Of a stretch of DNA of 64,000 bases, positions 9,401 through 17,539 are shown piece by piece. This DNA is from Symsagittifera roscoffensis (lineage: Eukaryota > Xenacoelomorpha > Acoela > Convolutidae), in contig NC_087063.1 of NCBI RefSeq assembly GCF_963678635.1, positions 5,736,386 to 5,800,385 of the forward strand, given 5' to 3'. Under the pieces are notes generated by a model. The model saw only the letters and a list, made by a program, of their open reading frames with translations. It ran no database searches and had not been told where the DNA came from. Every line of letters begins with the position of its first letter. Within the stretch, counting starts at the first letter, position 1. The position numbers were made by a program, and so were the translations under genes.

Positions 9401-10704
9401 CAACTTTAGAAATGGAAATACTCAGTCAATGTGGAGAGAGTAAAATGAGGGACTTCAAACCATCTCCCATGAATCATGGAAAAGGAAGTGTTGCAGGACA
9501 ACTGACACCAGTGCAATACAACCGACTAACAGTGTCGGAGACAGTGTCGATAGATGAACCCACCGGTGGATACATGGAGATGTTGGAATACCGGAACTCG
9601 GCTAGAGGGTATGTAATGGCCCTGGAAGACGAAAAAGCCATGGATGGTTATCTGGAAATGATGTTGCAAGGCACCACCCTCAAGCAGAAGGCGTATGGAA
9701 CTTTGGCGTCGTCTGACGTAGAGGCGGAGACGATCGAGCAGTTAGTGAGCCTTCCATGGAAAGCAGTAGTATTGAGGTATTTCGAAGAAGAAATGAGGAC
9801 TACGCCAAGAATACATGCTCTCGTGGCAGTACCTTACGTGAGGACAGAATTACAACTCAGGCTCGCCTGGTGCATGATGGGACTGACTCGCGAAGAATAT
9901 GATTCAGAAGAAAGGAAGAGATCAAAGGAGGAAAAAGTTTTCCATATGACGAATCTGAGGGATCTGATAGTCCAGGAGGGAGCAGCAGTAGCGTGTGCAA
10001 AGCGGAGAGACGCTCTCTGTTTCATTCGATTCCTGATAGAGCAGATTTCAGTACCTGCATTAAACGCTTGTGTTAAAATGTTGAGGGAAGGCGATGAGCG
10101 AACGAAAGCCATGTTCTTACTAGCAATGCTGGATATGCAGCAAAGTAAACCGATGAGGGTGAACATGAAAGAACCTGAAGAATTGGAACCCATGAAAAAG
10201 ATAGACGAGATCAGGAGATTCTCAAACAAGGAGTTGAGGCTCACTAAAGAATCTATGGGAGCATTGCCGAAATACAGTAAATACTGTGGACCGATCAAGA
10301 AGAAGTCATATAGCTATGTGTCCGGGATTATAGGGATAGCATACAATCCTTTCCTGAGTGAAGACATACGCGATTGCTTCTTTGATTATGAGCAGGCGGT
10401 GTTACTAAGATTCTGGACGTCCAGAATTGTGACGACTAAGAGCGTTAACAATCCACAGGCCAAATTGGGATTGGTCTTGGAAGAAGAGGTGACTGCACCT
10501 TCAGTACCAAAATCCGACAAGAGAGTGGAATTTGGGTTGGGATTCTCAGATGAATTACTGAGAACGAGCTTGATGGCAGTGTGGGAATTGATGAAGCCAT
10601 CATGGTGTCCTAGTCCCAACGCTGACTCAATATTACGGGCGACACAAGACATACAGAGAGAACTGAATGCAGACTGTAACCTGCGTGACCTCAACATCAT
10701 CTAA
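3403..10704 (+). CDS. ORF2, giant accessory protein with SGNH/GDSL hydrolase domain (copy 1, C-terminus cut off by frameshift)
   Basis: A 2433-residue open frame starting at ATG 3403. Residues about 156-235 are a charged coiled coil. Residues about 405-580 form an SGNH hydrolase: block I GDS at 409-411 (nucleophile Ser411), a glycine block AFGGAT, block III GTND at 458-461, and block V DGIH at 554-557 (Asp554, His557). A second SGNH-like segment around 863-1060 has GIND at 920-923 but lacks the block I serine context and the DxxH. Residues about 1650-1780 are acidic, low-complexity linker. No signal peptide or transmembrane helix typical of env is seen. The frame ends early: relative to copy 2 a 23-bp deletion after about 10700 creates the TAA stop. 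The intact ancestor would have about 2,980 residues. SGNH enzymes hydrolyse esters or glycans; the substrate here is unknown. Confidence 0.85.
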   Translation: MDNFNMDELMDLAEAYVGPMVDAIYRRLIERDFALEDPEVVMLLTALINILGHDNRGDRPTEVLLMAAYGERGVLDRPNMRVMRWRNGALSGSDLANEPGLGSSRTYQPGEMPMPSKPKPGLTRMHREMNSEATSSGSPLRAAVPPKGAKVTQKVQTNQTIQDLDEMNDQLRSTKKELDDMTKTMLAMEEDRDMWRKLFEDCNKKQGQEIERLRQEYKERSEQVALTTSIEKVIPARDIPRGQSPMELLTPREMSQTTETRLPAETNRVTIPDPSDTLGDPVVEQTVRKLIETAGRLVANKNAPGSGVTAPYGTIDDTGRVQLSQTVIRQGMSNVTPLMGNSRIPERKVRKMPAKKVSRVIDVQKNNQLKYNFTGVPETDPRACFNRATWSPAVNLQQPPLGTSHLILGDSLVRVLSNLRTSWVTTVMAFGGATIAQLYRMVELMNPGKIPNVMILVGTNDISRGSDEQEALWESMMVCLFTTLWQKFSCAVLTVCTVPMNGRSLTASGRRHNEGVMRWNNILRNLANRNAGRMILMDIEHELRAMDQARLTTDGIHFDSVEGQAWLNRVFQERLDELEAELFDTGVLKEEGTVSDTVITTFVPPNLETRLGTVPAVTNYRQQSSGEPGRRTDVQDRLGEAPMRRTIHPRKRIGPVNQPIEEVAGTSRSDTRSETTSTSREERPSRGSLMWSRSIPSPWHIYKEELMKLDLQRVSFIEDARRMLNGATLSVSRLYSITGVDWLIAASINFSSTTALRFADLEGLPSNNTIGSVNARPLQDVRLNHDERNREERPGRFLTARAPIGQHVKIFRQLTTPPGHVKERVYPKLVNQDGDAQRYGGLTAIKKDETIFAAYDKAEMRKAKIMVVANSEFVYTSKSLFWPDVIMMATVDLDLLQSVSLAIGVQRQTEMNPITIVFAGINDHLHSRGFLSRLRDPATAENAVWPAIKDILESMGEVVDATKEGSFNKVTLRVVFALSPGYAHLPDGLNFVYAMVALLSEGKYDVIISAPNRMVEMENLRPLKAELPAVWSDISNAMRGFKDHALHMLVLDEVLGLELSNFSRQLKLKPGIDDDHRVITAMSNDLWFRAMEVASEDTRRKNSLETRAHLEAMVLRTKPEANQWLHLNPRVAALGADAFQQGPVMITKIHAYLLKEVNLAENAGEKTAEFVNRMCQITLETFWTQEVKGQEGFERTDSMLEGLGAGWTASFLAKVYPKVSHYLIKEFLQAVVKVSIVELIALFVTFGAENFVKGPAILLTDGIQNLRLDGLLTLIAITHGNLGGLMKLARCPEQMKERVRNLDMKKSTDSWNKIRDLRHTLIQYLLQQNRFGTGEDETIEREEDVRRHVGGMPLLTDLSLAMRIDPLALIRGVTVFVTVIYGPAVTFAFPDVKVEAYRRSVLHLNLISAVDDSTLNWCEQHALRELMSEDLLFAKISEPEMTVINFDDHFCDRMGEVERGHIEVFPKLWNLRPYDKTNGEMTRVPRLTAAYHKVREETKDWGDYKKLPEAIPEFPLIRRMLLGAVSVVQTPRLRAFETNERRVGNFSATMDPYFVGRNAAVLQYTRFAYTDQATRRRISNAATPKPEGFDEEWRGLGLAPMRMRGRTELPEASVILTSVRKEMKVAGVLQTRIFLAPFGCEEIKVVHGEEEDKSAGTLLIPKFQEEADNDEQGPSSSNKDKSEGDDGQGGSRQTEEPMQQDQAGGEDDRASTGGTSSLDFNIFSDLENNADTLETTEPADEGISTLEPPSAFEEMKRNLPESSSPGNTRNNDQRILMESPRRRRIEASARVPFLGTLPEEEWEVHHRDHESRTGCKLDRVAFMEEVWTVIQSYGTQSILKTGLNQPLMREVLDKLDECEGRLSELLIDSATDESEVNSPIKMTPQDNEGEVVYLSRTRRGTMRSKMVIDKINAMKMKLGSRVMPRRIGKTKVDSEISMKAGNSAKRKRVEEVMDLGQGDYQLSGTDRILTDIAMVPPILMAGIKSTGYKSKRSDRTLTGATLEMEILSQCGESKMRDFKPSPMNHGKGSVAGQLTPVQYNRLTVSETVSIDEPTGGYMEMLEYRNSARGYVMALEDEKAMDGYLEMMLQGTTLKQKAYGTLASSDVEAETIEQLVSLPWKAVVLRYFEEEMRTTPRIHALVAVPYVRTELQLRLAWCMMGLTREEYDSEERKRSKEEKVFHMTNLRDLIVQEGAAVACAKRRDALCFIRFLIEQISVPALNACVKMLREGDERTKAMFLLAMLDMQQSKPMRVNMKEPEELEPMKKIDEIRRFSNKELRLTKESMGALPKYSKYCGPIKKKSYSYVSGIIGIAYNPFLSEDIRDCFFDYEQAVLLRFWTSRIVTTKSVNNPQAKLGLVLEEEVTAPSVPKSDKRVEFGLGFSDELLRTSLMAVWELMKPSWCPSPNADSILRATQDIQRELNADCNLRDLNII
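4612..5150 (+). other. SGNH/GDSL hydrolase domain within ORF2
   Basis: This domain segment holds all diagnostic SGNH blocks in order: ILGDSLVRVL (block I), a glycine block, ILVGTNDISRG (block III) and TTDGIHFDS (block V). The catalytic Ser, oxyanion Gly and Asn, and Asp-His pair are all present, so an active esterase-like enzyme is plausible. Copy 2 has lost the whole domain. Confidence 0.85.
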
Positions 10705-12324
10705 GAGCAACGGAGAAGATAAAGTGGAGTTGCCTGGCTGGGGACCAGAAGACTGGGTCAAACCTGGTAGCTGTCTGGCGGAAGTCTGTGGACTAGAGGG
10801 TCCATTTGTGGAAGTCTAGACTGTGTGAAAACCCTGGAGAAACAACACAAGCAGTTGACAGTATTGTTTGGAAATGTAGTGATGAAAGCAAGAACGGAAA
10901 CGGAACTGATAGCAGATTGCCATGGAGGAACCGATGTGAATCTAGTGACAGCACTAGGATTCTACAGCATGTTTGGTTCTTTAGAGTCACTATTGAATCT
11001 AGAACAGAAACATGAGATGGTCACAGCCATCAGCGTAGAAGTATTCCCAGGAGTTCTGCAGACTGAGCAGAAGTATATAGGAAAATGGAGGGAAGCAATC
11101 GATACAGAGATGAACATCAGACACAGCGAAACTTATTGTAGACCATCAGGAGCACAATATTTGGTGGGTTCAACGTTGGCTCCAATGTGCAAGAGCAGAT
11201 ACCCTGTACATTTCGTGGCTGTGGACGTGAAGAGTACAAGAACGATCGTGGATCAAGCTTTCTCAGTGCCAAAGTGCGTGAGATTGGCGAGAATGTCTGA
11301 AAAGTCTTACGAGTTACTATGTAAGATGTTCTCAGCAATTCCAGAGAGAACCAAAGAAGAGTTGGAGTCAATACTAGGAAAGAAGTTCATGGGATATGTG
11401 AGCGGGAACTTCAGTGACTTCGAAAGACAGAAACAGGGAGGATCAACTGTCACAGATTACAATGCAGTAGATGAGAATGATGAGATCCACCGAGTGATGA
11501 TGGAAGTGGAACCATTGCTGGAAGCTTCGGGAAAACGGAACTGGAGGAGCGTCATGTTGACACATGACGAGTTTCCTTGCCACTGCTTGCTGCAGACCTG
11601 GTGGTATCCCAAGCGTAGTAATCTGGTGTTGATCTGGGACTCTGGAGAGCTGCTCTCCATGGGTTTACCAGATTCACCACAGCCCATAACAATAGTGATA
11701 GTGGGAGTTATGATGGCGATACGATGGCTGCAAGCTCATGTGAGAGAAAATAATAGACAGGAGGCACCGACGAGAGAACAATTGCAGAAATTAGATTGTC
11801 TAAAAGATTTAGATCTTTTTGAGACAATGTGCAAAGTTCTAAACATTCCGATGGAAGTGAAGAAGATATGGGCAAGAAAACGATTGATGCCATGGTTCAG
11901 AGCTAACATGACTGCATGGTTGTACGAGTATGCGAAAAAGCATATGTCGAAACATGGCAGAGTGTACAGTGAATATCAGCTGGACATTGGGGCAGGAGCT
12001 TTCAAGCGAGCTTTCGTGACCCATCGGAATGCAGTGACCACCGCTGTGAAAAGAATTTCCAGGACGAGAGAGCGTAGTTGAAATGAGAAGGCAGAGATGC
12101 TGAAAGAAGATTTGGAGAGAAACGTGACGTTGTGTCTCCACAACAGCTTCTGTAGAAACAGAGAATCAAACGTGGATCCCCTACCTTGCTGTAAACAGAG
12201 GGTGGAAGAGCAGAAGTGTTGGAGGACGGCTTCCAACAGCGTCAGGATAGTCAATGACGTGCTACAAGACACGGAAACCGAGAGTGCGGAGTCAGTGTCA
12301 CAGGAGGAGGAAATGGAGCATTGA
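10705..12324 (+). pseudogene. ORF2 C-terminal part, copy 1, broken
   Basis: Comparison with 28385-30035 of copy 2 shows that this stretch originally continued ORF2. Three lesions separate it from the upstream frame: a 23-bp deletion at about 10701, a compensating 1-bp loss near 10802 (total 24 bp, restoring the frame), and a G-to-T change giving TGA at 12079-12081. The encoded region is rich in Cys and His and contains a hydrophobic stretch (PITIVIVGVMMAIRW) resembling the PITIVFAGIND strand of the second SGNH-like segment. The terminus is acidic. I do not recognise a family for it. Confidence 0.85.
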
Positions 12325-13143
12325 CGAATGGTCGAGAAAACAAGAGGCAGCAAGAAAGAAAATTAGAAGAATTTAGAAGTTTTAGAACTTCTAAACGACG
12401 AAAAAAGAAGAGAACAAAGGGATGATGAAGAAAAGTTAAAACTCAGAATTGTTTTATGTGTGTGAAAAACTCAAGTGAGAAACCAAGCAACCAAGTTGTA
12501 ATTGAAAACTGAAACATTTAGTTGAGTTTTGAAATTGTTGCATTTATAAATTTGCATTTTGGTTTTAGTTGAAGTGGCTTTAGAGACACTCCCTTATTAT
12601 TTATTTAGAAAGGCTTGAGGGAAGAGTATATTTAAATATTCCAGCCTGCATGATTGTTTTTAATCACTTAGGAAGACTGATCACTTTGTGGTGACATGAA
12701 AAACTTGAGTAACTTCTTGAGGAGGGAGGTTGTTGCATTGTTCTTTCTAACCACAAAGTTTCTTAGTTTTAATATTCAGGGCAATAAACAAGCAAGATTT
12801 CCGAAGGGAAGGAGCTTAGTAGGATAATTTTAGCTTGTTGGTTGGCAGGACTGTTCTGCAAGCCAACACCTTTTAAATCTGGGATAAAAAGTTTCAATCG
12901 GGACATTGACACTGGAAGTCAGAAAATATGTTTTATCTTAAGTCATATCCTCAATGTGCAGATTAATGAAAGAATTTGAAGGCTATAGTGATGTAGTATG
13001 ATGCCATTTATATTCTGCAGTGAGTCGATGTGACGTAGGTAAAAGTAATTTCGTGCATTTTGTAAATTCTGTTCGATGACACTGTAACCATTTAGAACAT
13101 TGCGCGATTCAATGAGGACATTGACCGGACTGTCCGGGGAGTA
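12325..13143 (+). other. 3' untranslated region of copy 1
   Basis: 819 bp between the ORF2 end and the LTR, nearly identical to 30036-30855 of copy 2. It holds purine-rich tracts (for example GAGGAGGGAGG near 12720) and ends with CCGGGGAGTA directly before the LTR, the position of the polypurine tract, though the tract is weak. Confidence 0.75.
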
Positions 13144-13391
13144 TGTGACATTCGACCAGAATGGCCAAAATGCAATTTATGCAGGATTCGAATTTTGAGC
13201 AGTAAGCCTTCCGAGTTGATGATTTCGAAGGATTAGCGACGTTATTGGAACGTTTAGCCAAACGGTGAGGGCTAGATTATTCTAGTATTTTAAATTTTCA
13301 AAAATTCGAATGATGACGTCACATTTCTGAGAAATGCTGAAACGGCCATTTTAACAAAAAGCGAGTGAAAAAGAGAACAACTTTATCTGTG
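13144..13391 (+). repeat. Left part of copy 1 3' LTR (U3), interrupted by copy 2
   Basis: It begins TGTGACATTCG, the LTR terminus, immediately after the copy 1 3' UTR. It ends CTTTATCTGTG, where the 5' LTR of copy 2 starts. The rest of this LTR resumes at 31775 with GTGATTGCG; joined parts minus the repeated GTG total 921 bp, matching the 919-bp LTR of copy 2. It contains a palindromic TGACGTCA at 13314-13321. The U3 sequence is clearly diverged from that of copy 2. Confidence 0.9.
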
Positions 13392-13560
13392 TGTGACATT
13401 CGACCAGAATGGCCAGAATGCAGTCTCTGCGGAGTTCGGTATTTTAGCAGCAAGCCTTCCGAATTGGCGATTTAGAACGGATAAGGACGTTATTTGAACG
13501 ATTAGCCAAACGGTGAAGGCTAGAAGATTCTGGAATTCTAATTTTTAAAAATTCGAATTA

Positions 13561-13568
13561 TGACGTCA
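13561..13568 (+). promoter_or_regulatory. CRE/ATF-type palindrome TGACGTCA in LTR U3
   Basis: A perfect palindromic cAMP-response-element core, about 170 bp into the LTR. It is conserved at the same relative place in the 3' LTR (31025-31032), in the diverged copy 1 LTR (13314-13321) and in the solo LTR (61348-61355, minus), although neighbouring U3 sequence has diverged. It probably binds bZIP activators; this is inferred from the motif. Confidence 0.5.
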
Positions 13569-13709
13569 TATTTCTGAGAAACGTCAGAGACGGCCATTTT
13601 AGCTAAAATAGCAGAAAGAACAGAACAACTTTTATCTGCGATTACGAACAGTACGAAATCGAGACTAAAAAACAACAACGAACTACCGAACAGCAGAGGA
13701 CGTTCCGAG

Positions 13710-13759
13710 TTGCAACTATTGTGCTGTTACAATAGTTGCAAGGCCGTTGCGAGCAACGG
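13710..13759 (+). other. Tandem RNA hairpins in the LTR
   Basis: Hairpin 1 pairs TTGCAACTATTGT (13710-13722) with its exact complement (13729-13741) across a 6-nt loop. Hairpin 2 pairs CCGTTGC (13744-13750) with GCAACGG (13753-13759). Both recur in the 3' LTR (31174-31223), in the copy 1 LTR and in the solo LTR, while surrounding bases differ. Two adjacent stem-loops near the expected R region suggest a role in transcript function. Confidence 0.6.
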
Positions 13760-13969
13760 TGAAGGGTAAAACCCAGCCTTCCGAGTTATTGTGAACTGGA
13801 TATTAAGAAGCTTGATTCACCGGATTCAAGAATCCGGAAGGGTCTCGGGACGTGGACTTTTATGAACTTATATTGAATTTTAGCATCCGTCATGTCCTGA
13901 CTTGAATTTAATTAAGATCTTAATTCGTTTTGACAAGAATGAGGAGCTAGAAGTAGGGGGGAAAGGGTT

Positions 13970-14169
13970 NNNNNNNNNNNNNNNNNNNNNNNNNNNNNNN
14001 NNNNNNNNNNNNNNNNNNNNNNNNNNNNNNNNNNNNNNNNNNNNNNNNNNNNNNNNNNNNNNNNNNNNNNNNNNNNNNNNNNNNNNNNNNNNNNNNNNNN
14101 NNNNNNNNNNNNNNNNNNNNNNNNNNNNNNNNNNNNNNNNNNNNNNNNNNNNNNNNNNNNNNNNNNNNN
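13970..14169. other. Assembly gap (200 N) inside the 5' LTR of copy 2
   Basis: The 34 bp before the gap (13936-13969) are repeated exactly after it (14170-14203). The 3' LTR shows this 34-bp segment once, with nothing missing on either side. The gap therefore marks two overlapping contig ends and contains no unknown sequence. Confidence 0.93.
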
Positions 14170-14556
14170 AGAATGAGGAGCTAGAAGTAGGGGGGAAAGG
14201 GTTGATCCATCTTCGATGGAGATGATGATTTTTATCTACTGAACAAAAACAATAGTAATATAATAAGTAGTAGCCCTGTTTTTAGGAGTGACCTCGTGGT
14301 CTGGGGATACAGAGACCCAGCCATGAGCTCACTAATTTTGCATGTAATTCAGTTAATTTGAGCGTTCTGGTCGAAGCCGGAGAACAGTAACGTTTTTGTC
14401 AGCCTGATGTAAGAAAGACCACCGAAAAGTACTGGCTTGGTAGAGACGGTGAAAAGCATGCAAAGCTCTGTTTAGACGCTAGCCAGTCGTCTTAAGACTT
14501 AGTTTTGTTATCCGTCGATATGTATCTTCCGGGCGAATGTTACATGTATGTTTTTA

Positions 14557-14571
14557 TGGCGCTCCTGGGTG
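14557..14571 (+). promoter_or_regulatory. Primer-binding site, probably for tRNA-Asn
   Basis: TGGCGCTCCTGGGTG begins 12 bp after the LTR end. Its complement ends in CACCCAGGAGCGCCA, which fits a tRNA 3' end: CCA tail, G discriminator, and an acceptor strand CAGGAGC after the T-arm. Known animal tRNA-Asn ends are very similar (CACCC followed by a G-rich strand, then GCGCCA). The tRNA identity is inferred. Confidence 0.6.
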
Positions 14572-14603
14572 TTATTCTTTTTTAACATCATGATCGGCAG
14601 AAC

Positions 14604-14645
14604 CGTTAACGAGCACTCCGCGCCGAGCGGATGCTCACATTAACG
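14604..14645 (+). other. Strong stem-loop just downstream of the primer-binding site
   Basis: CGTTAA, GAGCA and TCCGC on the left arm pair with GCGGA, TGCTC and TTAACG on the right arm, separated by single-base or short bulges and closed by a 5-nt loop. The position, 30-90 nt after the primer-binding site, is where retroviral packaging or dimerisation signals usually lie, so such a role is possible. Confidence 0.5.
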
Positions 14646-16558
14646 CCCTTATTAGGCCTAAACCGCCGGGGCGGAAGGGTAGTTCGGAACGCGGAGGCCT
14701 TCCGGATTGCCGTGAATAGTTTTTTAACCTAGTTAAGACCGAAAATTCACAAACCAGGAAGGGTGGGGGGATCGGCCGTCCCCTCGTCCCCTGAGCGGTT
14801 GGTGACCAAAAACACTTAAAGATATAAGTAAAACCAAACAAAAAGTAGTATAATACCCAAGAAAAACAAAAAACATAAAAAAATAACCGAAAAAACCAAA
14901 AACAGTAAAAAAGTAAAAAATCAGTAGAAATCATCCCCCCAGACAAGATGTGATTCAACCCCCCCGTTTGTTGTTGATAGATATATTGTTGTTACAGGCA
15001 TTTATATCAGTCAGGATCGTTACGATCAATTTTGTGGCCCGTTTGTGAGGCTTGTACTGTAGGGTTATTTGAGCATTTAAGCACGTTAATGATAAATTGC
15101 GCCCAATCCGGAAGGGTCAGCTGATTTGCGCTCAATTCGGAAGGGTCCGGGGTGAAGACCGATCCGGCAAGCAGTACAGGGAACAACAGGAAGAGGCTCA
15201 ACGACAACTACAATCGACTGTTGGGTATCGTTAACAAGTTTTGTATCCCTTTTGGTACAAAAAGTAGGATAGTAATCTGTGGGGGGCTCGACAGTGCTGC
15301 ACTGTAGTGACCCTTCACCGAACTGCGAATATCCGAGTTAAGCACCTTAATTCGGAGATTAAACAAACCCGGAGGGGTATAGTATTACTAAGATTATTAC
15401 TTATATAGCCTATATTAATAGTCTTATATCATTTTTCAGTGAAAAACAACGAAAACAGACCGGTTTTTAGGGTCAAAATAGCGATATTTTGATCCCCCCA
15501 CAAGTCGCGATTTTTGAGATATCGATATTTTTTTGAAACGGAAAAAAGCGCTAAGTTAGTGTGTTACATCGTAACTGCACTACTGTAATAAGTAGAACCG
15601 GTTAACTTTAGTTCGGAAGTGGTTGGAACTAGTTTGGTACCAAAAACCAAATTTTCCCAATTTTTGATAGTAAGAAACACTAGAAATTTAGAAAATTTTT
15701 TGAAATTTTTGAGGTAGGACAGTAAAAATAGTTGTTCGGACAACGTCCACTAGTGAATCTACAAGTCTTAAAATCCGCTACCCGAAAGCCTTCCGGGTTG
15801 CAGAGAAATCGAACATAACGTGTTTGATTTGGTGGATTCATCAATCCGGAGGGGTCCAGGTAGCATAGTTTTTCGCAAATTTTTTCTACAATAGCGTTTT
15901 AGATCGGGTCTTTTGCATTGAACTAGAAGAGTATAGGCCTTTTGAGCTCGGATCAATAATTTTTAGGTCGAAAGGACCAGATTTGCGGAAAAAGTTAGGC
16001 GGAACCTATAAGAGAGAAAATTTTTTGAGTTTGGAAAAAAGACGTTTTGGTTAATAACTTTGGAACTACTGATCATATCGAGTTGATCTTGGTACCAATA
16101 GATCAGAAATTAGCTGAGCTTACTAATAGGATCAGAAATTTTTCGGAAAAGCGAGCGAGAAAATTTTTTGAGATTGTTTTTAGCAAATTACACAAATCCG
16201 GAGGGGTACACCCTTCACGTTTTATAAATTTTTCTAAAAAACCCTTATACCCCTACCAAAAGTTGATAGCGATTGAACTAAGTAACTTAAGACAGTTCTA
16301 GACAAAAAGGGAGGGCTGAAGGCACAAGACAACCATAATAGAGTCGAAATTAGGCAAGTGATAAGACCCTTCACCGTTAGTGTGAATTGTCAAATAAGTG
16401 CCTTAACTTCAATCCGGAGGGGTCTAGGAAAGGACCCTATACCCTTCCCAGTTAATTCAAACAGCATAATAGCAACGCAGAACGTATCCGGAGGGGTATA
16501 AGCTGAAATTAAGAAAACTACAAAAAGCTACTTTGACAGAGCTAAGGGCTCCGAAGTC

Positions 16559-16755
16559 AGAGGGGTCCGAATCCGGAGGGGTCTACTTTCCACAAAACCG
16601 GAGGGGTCCGAATCCGGAAGGGTCTTATAGTCGCTAATTCGGAGGGGTCCAAATCCGGAGGGGTCTACTATTAACTAACTCGGAGGGGTCCCAATCCGGA
16701 GGGGTCTATATTCTGACAGTCCGGAAGGGTCCTATTTGTGCCAATCCGGAGGGGT
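16559..16755 (+). repeat. Periodic array of GGAGGGGTC motifs in the leader
   Basis: Ten copies of GGRGGGGT start at 16559, 16575, 16600, 16616, 16641, 16657, 16682, 16698, 16723 and 16748. Spacings are 16, 25, 16, 25, 16, 25, 16, 25 and 25 bp, so two sites form a 41-bp unit. Sequence between sites varies while the motif and the spacing hold. Isolated copies occur at 15371, 15848, 16200, 16416 and 16490. Confidence 0.85.
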
Positions 16756-17539
16756 ATTATTTTATTAAGGACTTAGGTAAACGAAAGAAAGACTAAAAAG
16801 CGAGAGGTATTAGGTTATTAATACACAGGCTAGGTATCAGTGACTGCACTGGTAACTTGCCTCTCAAAAAGAACCAGACTAATACAAAACAGGTCCGAAC
16901 TCGGATATTCGCGACACTAAGTCTAAATTAAAAAGAGCGTGACTCATTGGTGTGGATTGAAACATAATACGTTTTTGGGGAAAGTGACTGCCCTGAGGAT
17001 TTTAGTAGGTCTAGCTCGGGCAGTCCGAAGGCAGATAGGTAACACAATACTCGGTGGGTGCAATAGACGCCCACTTGAGAAAATAACTGCCTTCAAAGTT
17101 TTGTCTGTTTGGTGCAGCACCAAGCAGGGAAAGCTTTTTCTTTAAAAGACAGGTTCGACTATTGTACTGCGACCGACTAAGAGTACAAGACACATACGTT
17201 TTTTTTTATATATATACATTCATATTGTGTCAATATATATTTTTTTTGTTTTTTGATTTTAAATCAACCTAAACTGTGCTTGATTGGGTAGTGAGTCCAC
17301 TATCTTTTAAATTGACTGATAACATCATATTGTGCTAGTTTCCAGATCTTTGGACCGATAATCGGCTATTGTGAATAAATTTTATACAAACTGTACTCTG
17401 ACAACATACAGGGATTCGTGGTCACTATTTAATAGAATCTGGTGAAATTTATTGTGTTGTGTCATTATTATTGTTAATAAAACTATAAGGTCTCTAGCAA
17501 TTGAGTCAAGAGTAGGCATAGGAAAGTGACAAATAAAGA

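Larger units (their letters stand above)
1..13391 (+). mobile_element. Giant Ty3/gypsy-like LTR retrotransposon, copy 1 (outer, 5'-truncated by window edge)
   Basis: This is the 3' part of a giant gypsy-type element: the end of gag-pol, a spacer, ORF2, a 3' UTR and the first 248 bp of its 3' LTR. The remaining LTR sequence lies at 31775-32450, because copy 2 inserted into the LTR. Its body is very similar to copy 2 wherever both exist, judged by eye from aligned ORF1, ORF2 C-terminus and 3' UTR. Copy 1 retains 6,449 bp of ORF2 that copy 2 lacks. The 5' LTR, leader, gag and most of pol lie to the left of the window. ORF2 carries a frameshift and a nonsense change, so this copy looks inactive. 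Confidence 0.9.
13392..14544 (+). repeat. 5' LTR of copy 2
   Basis: It starts TGTGACATTCG and ends CGAATGTTACA, which are imperfect inverted termini. The apparent length of 1153 bp equals 919 bp (the 3' LTR) plus 200 N plus a duplicated 34 bp, so the true LTR is 919 bp. It holds a CRE-like palindrome, two strong hairpins and several CCGGAAGG-type motifs in both orientations. Confidence 0.93.
14545..17539 (+). other. Long 5' leader of copy 2
   Basis: A 2,995-bp leader between the 5' LTR and the gag-pol ATG, unusually long. It contains the primer-binding site, a strong stem-loop, an A-rich stretch (about 14815-14930), many CCGGAGGGGTC motifs from 15371 onward, and a dense periodic array of them at 16559-16755. 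Only short ORFs without recognisable products are present. Confidence 0.8.

Noticed and set aside
3418-9866. The segment missing from copy 2 as a spliced intron
   Set aside because: The ends are not GT-AG and its length would shift the frame; most of it codes for ORF2 domains.
13144-13640. Tandem duplication of the LTR U3 in copy 1
   Set aside because: The first unit is the left part of the copy 1 LTR and the second is the start of the copy 2 LTR; the right part of the first LTR is found at 31775.
13902-14225. 107-codon ORF spanning the N gap
   Set aside because: It is an artefact of translating unknown bases; the region is non-coding LTR.
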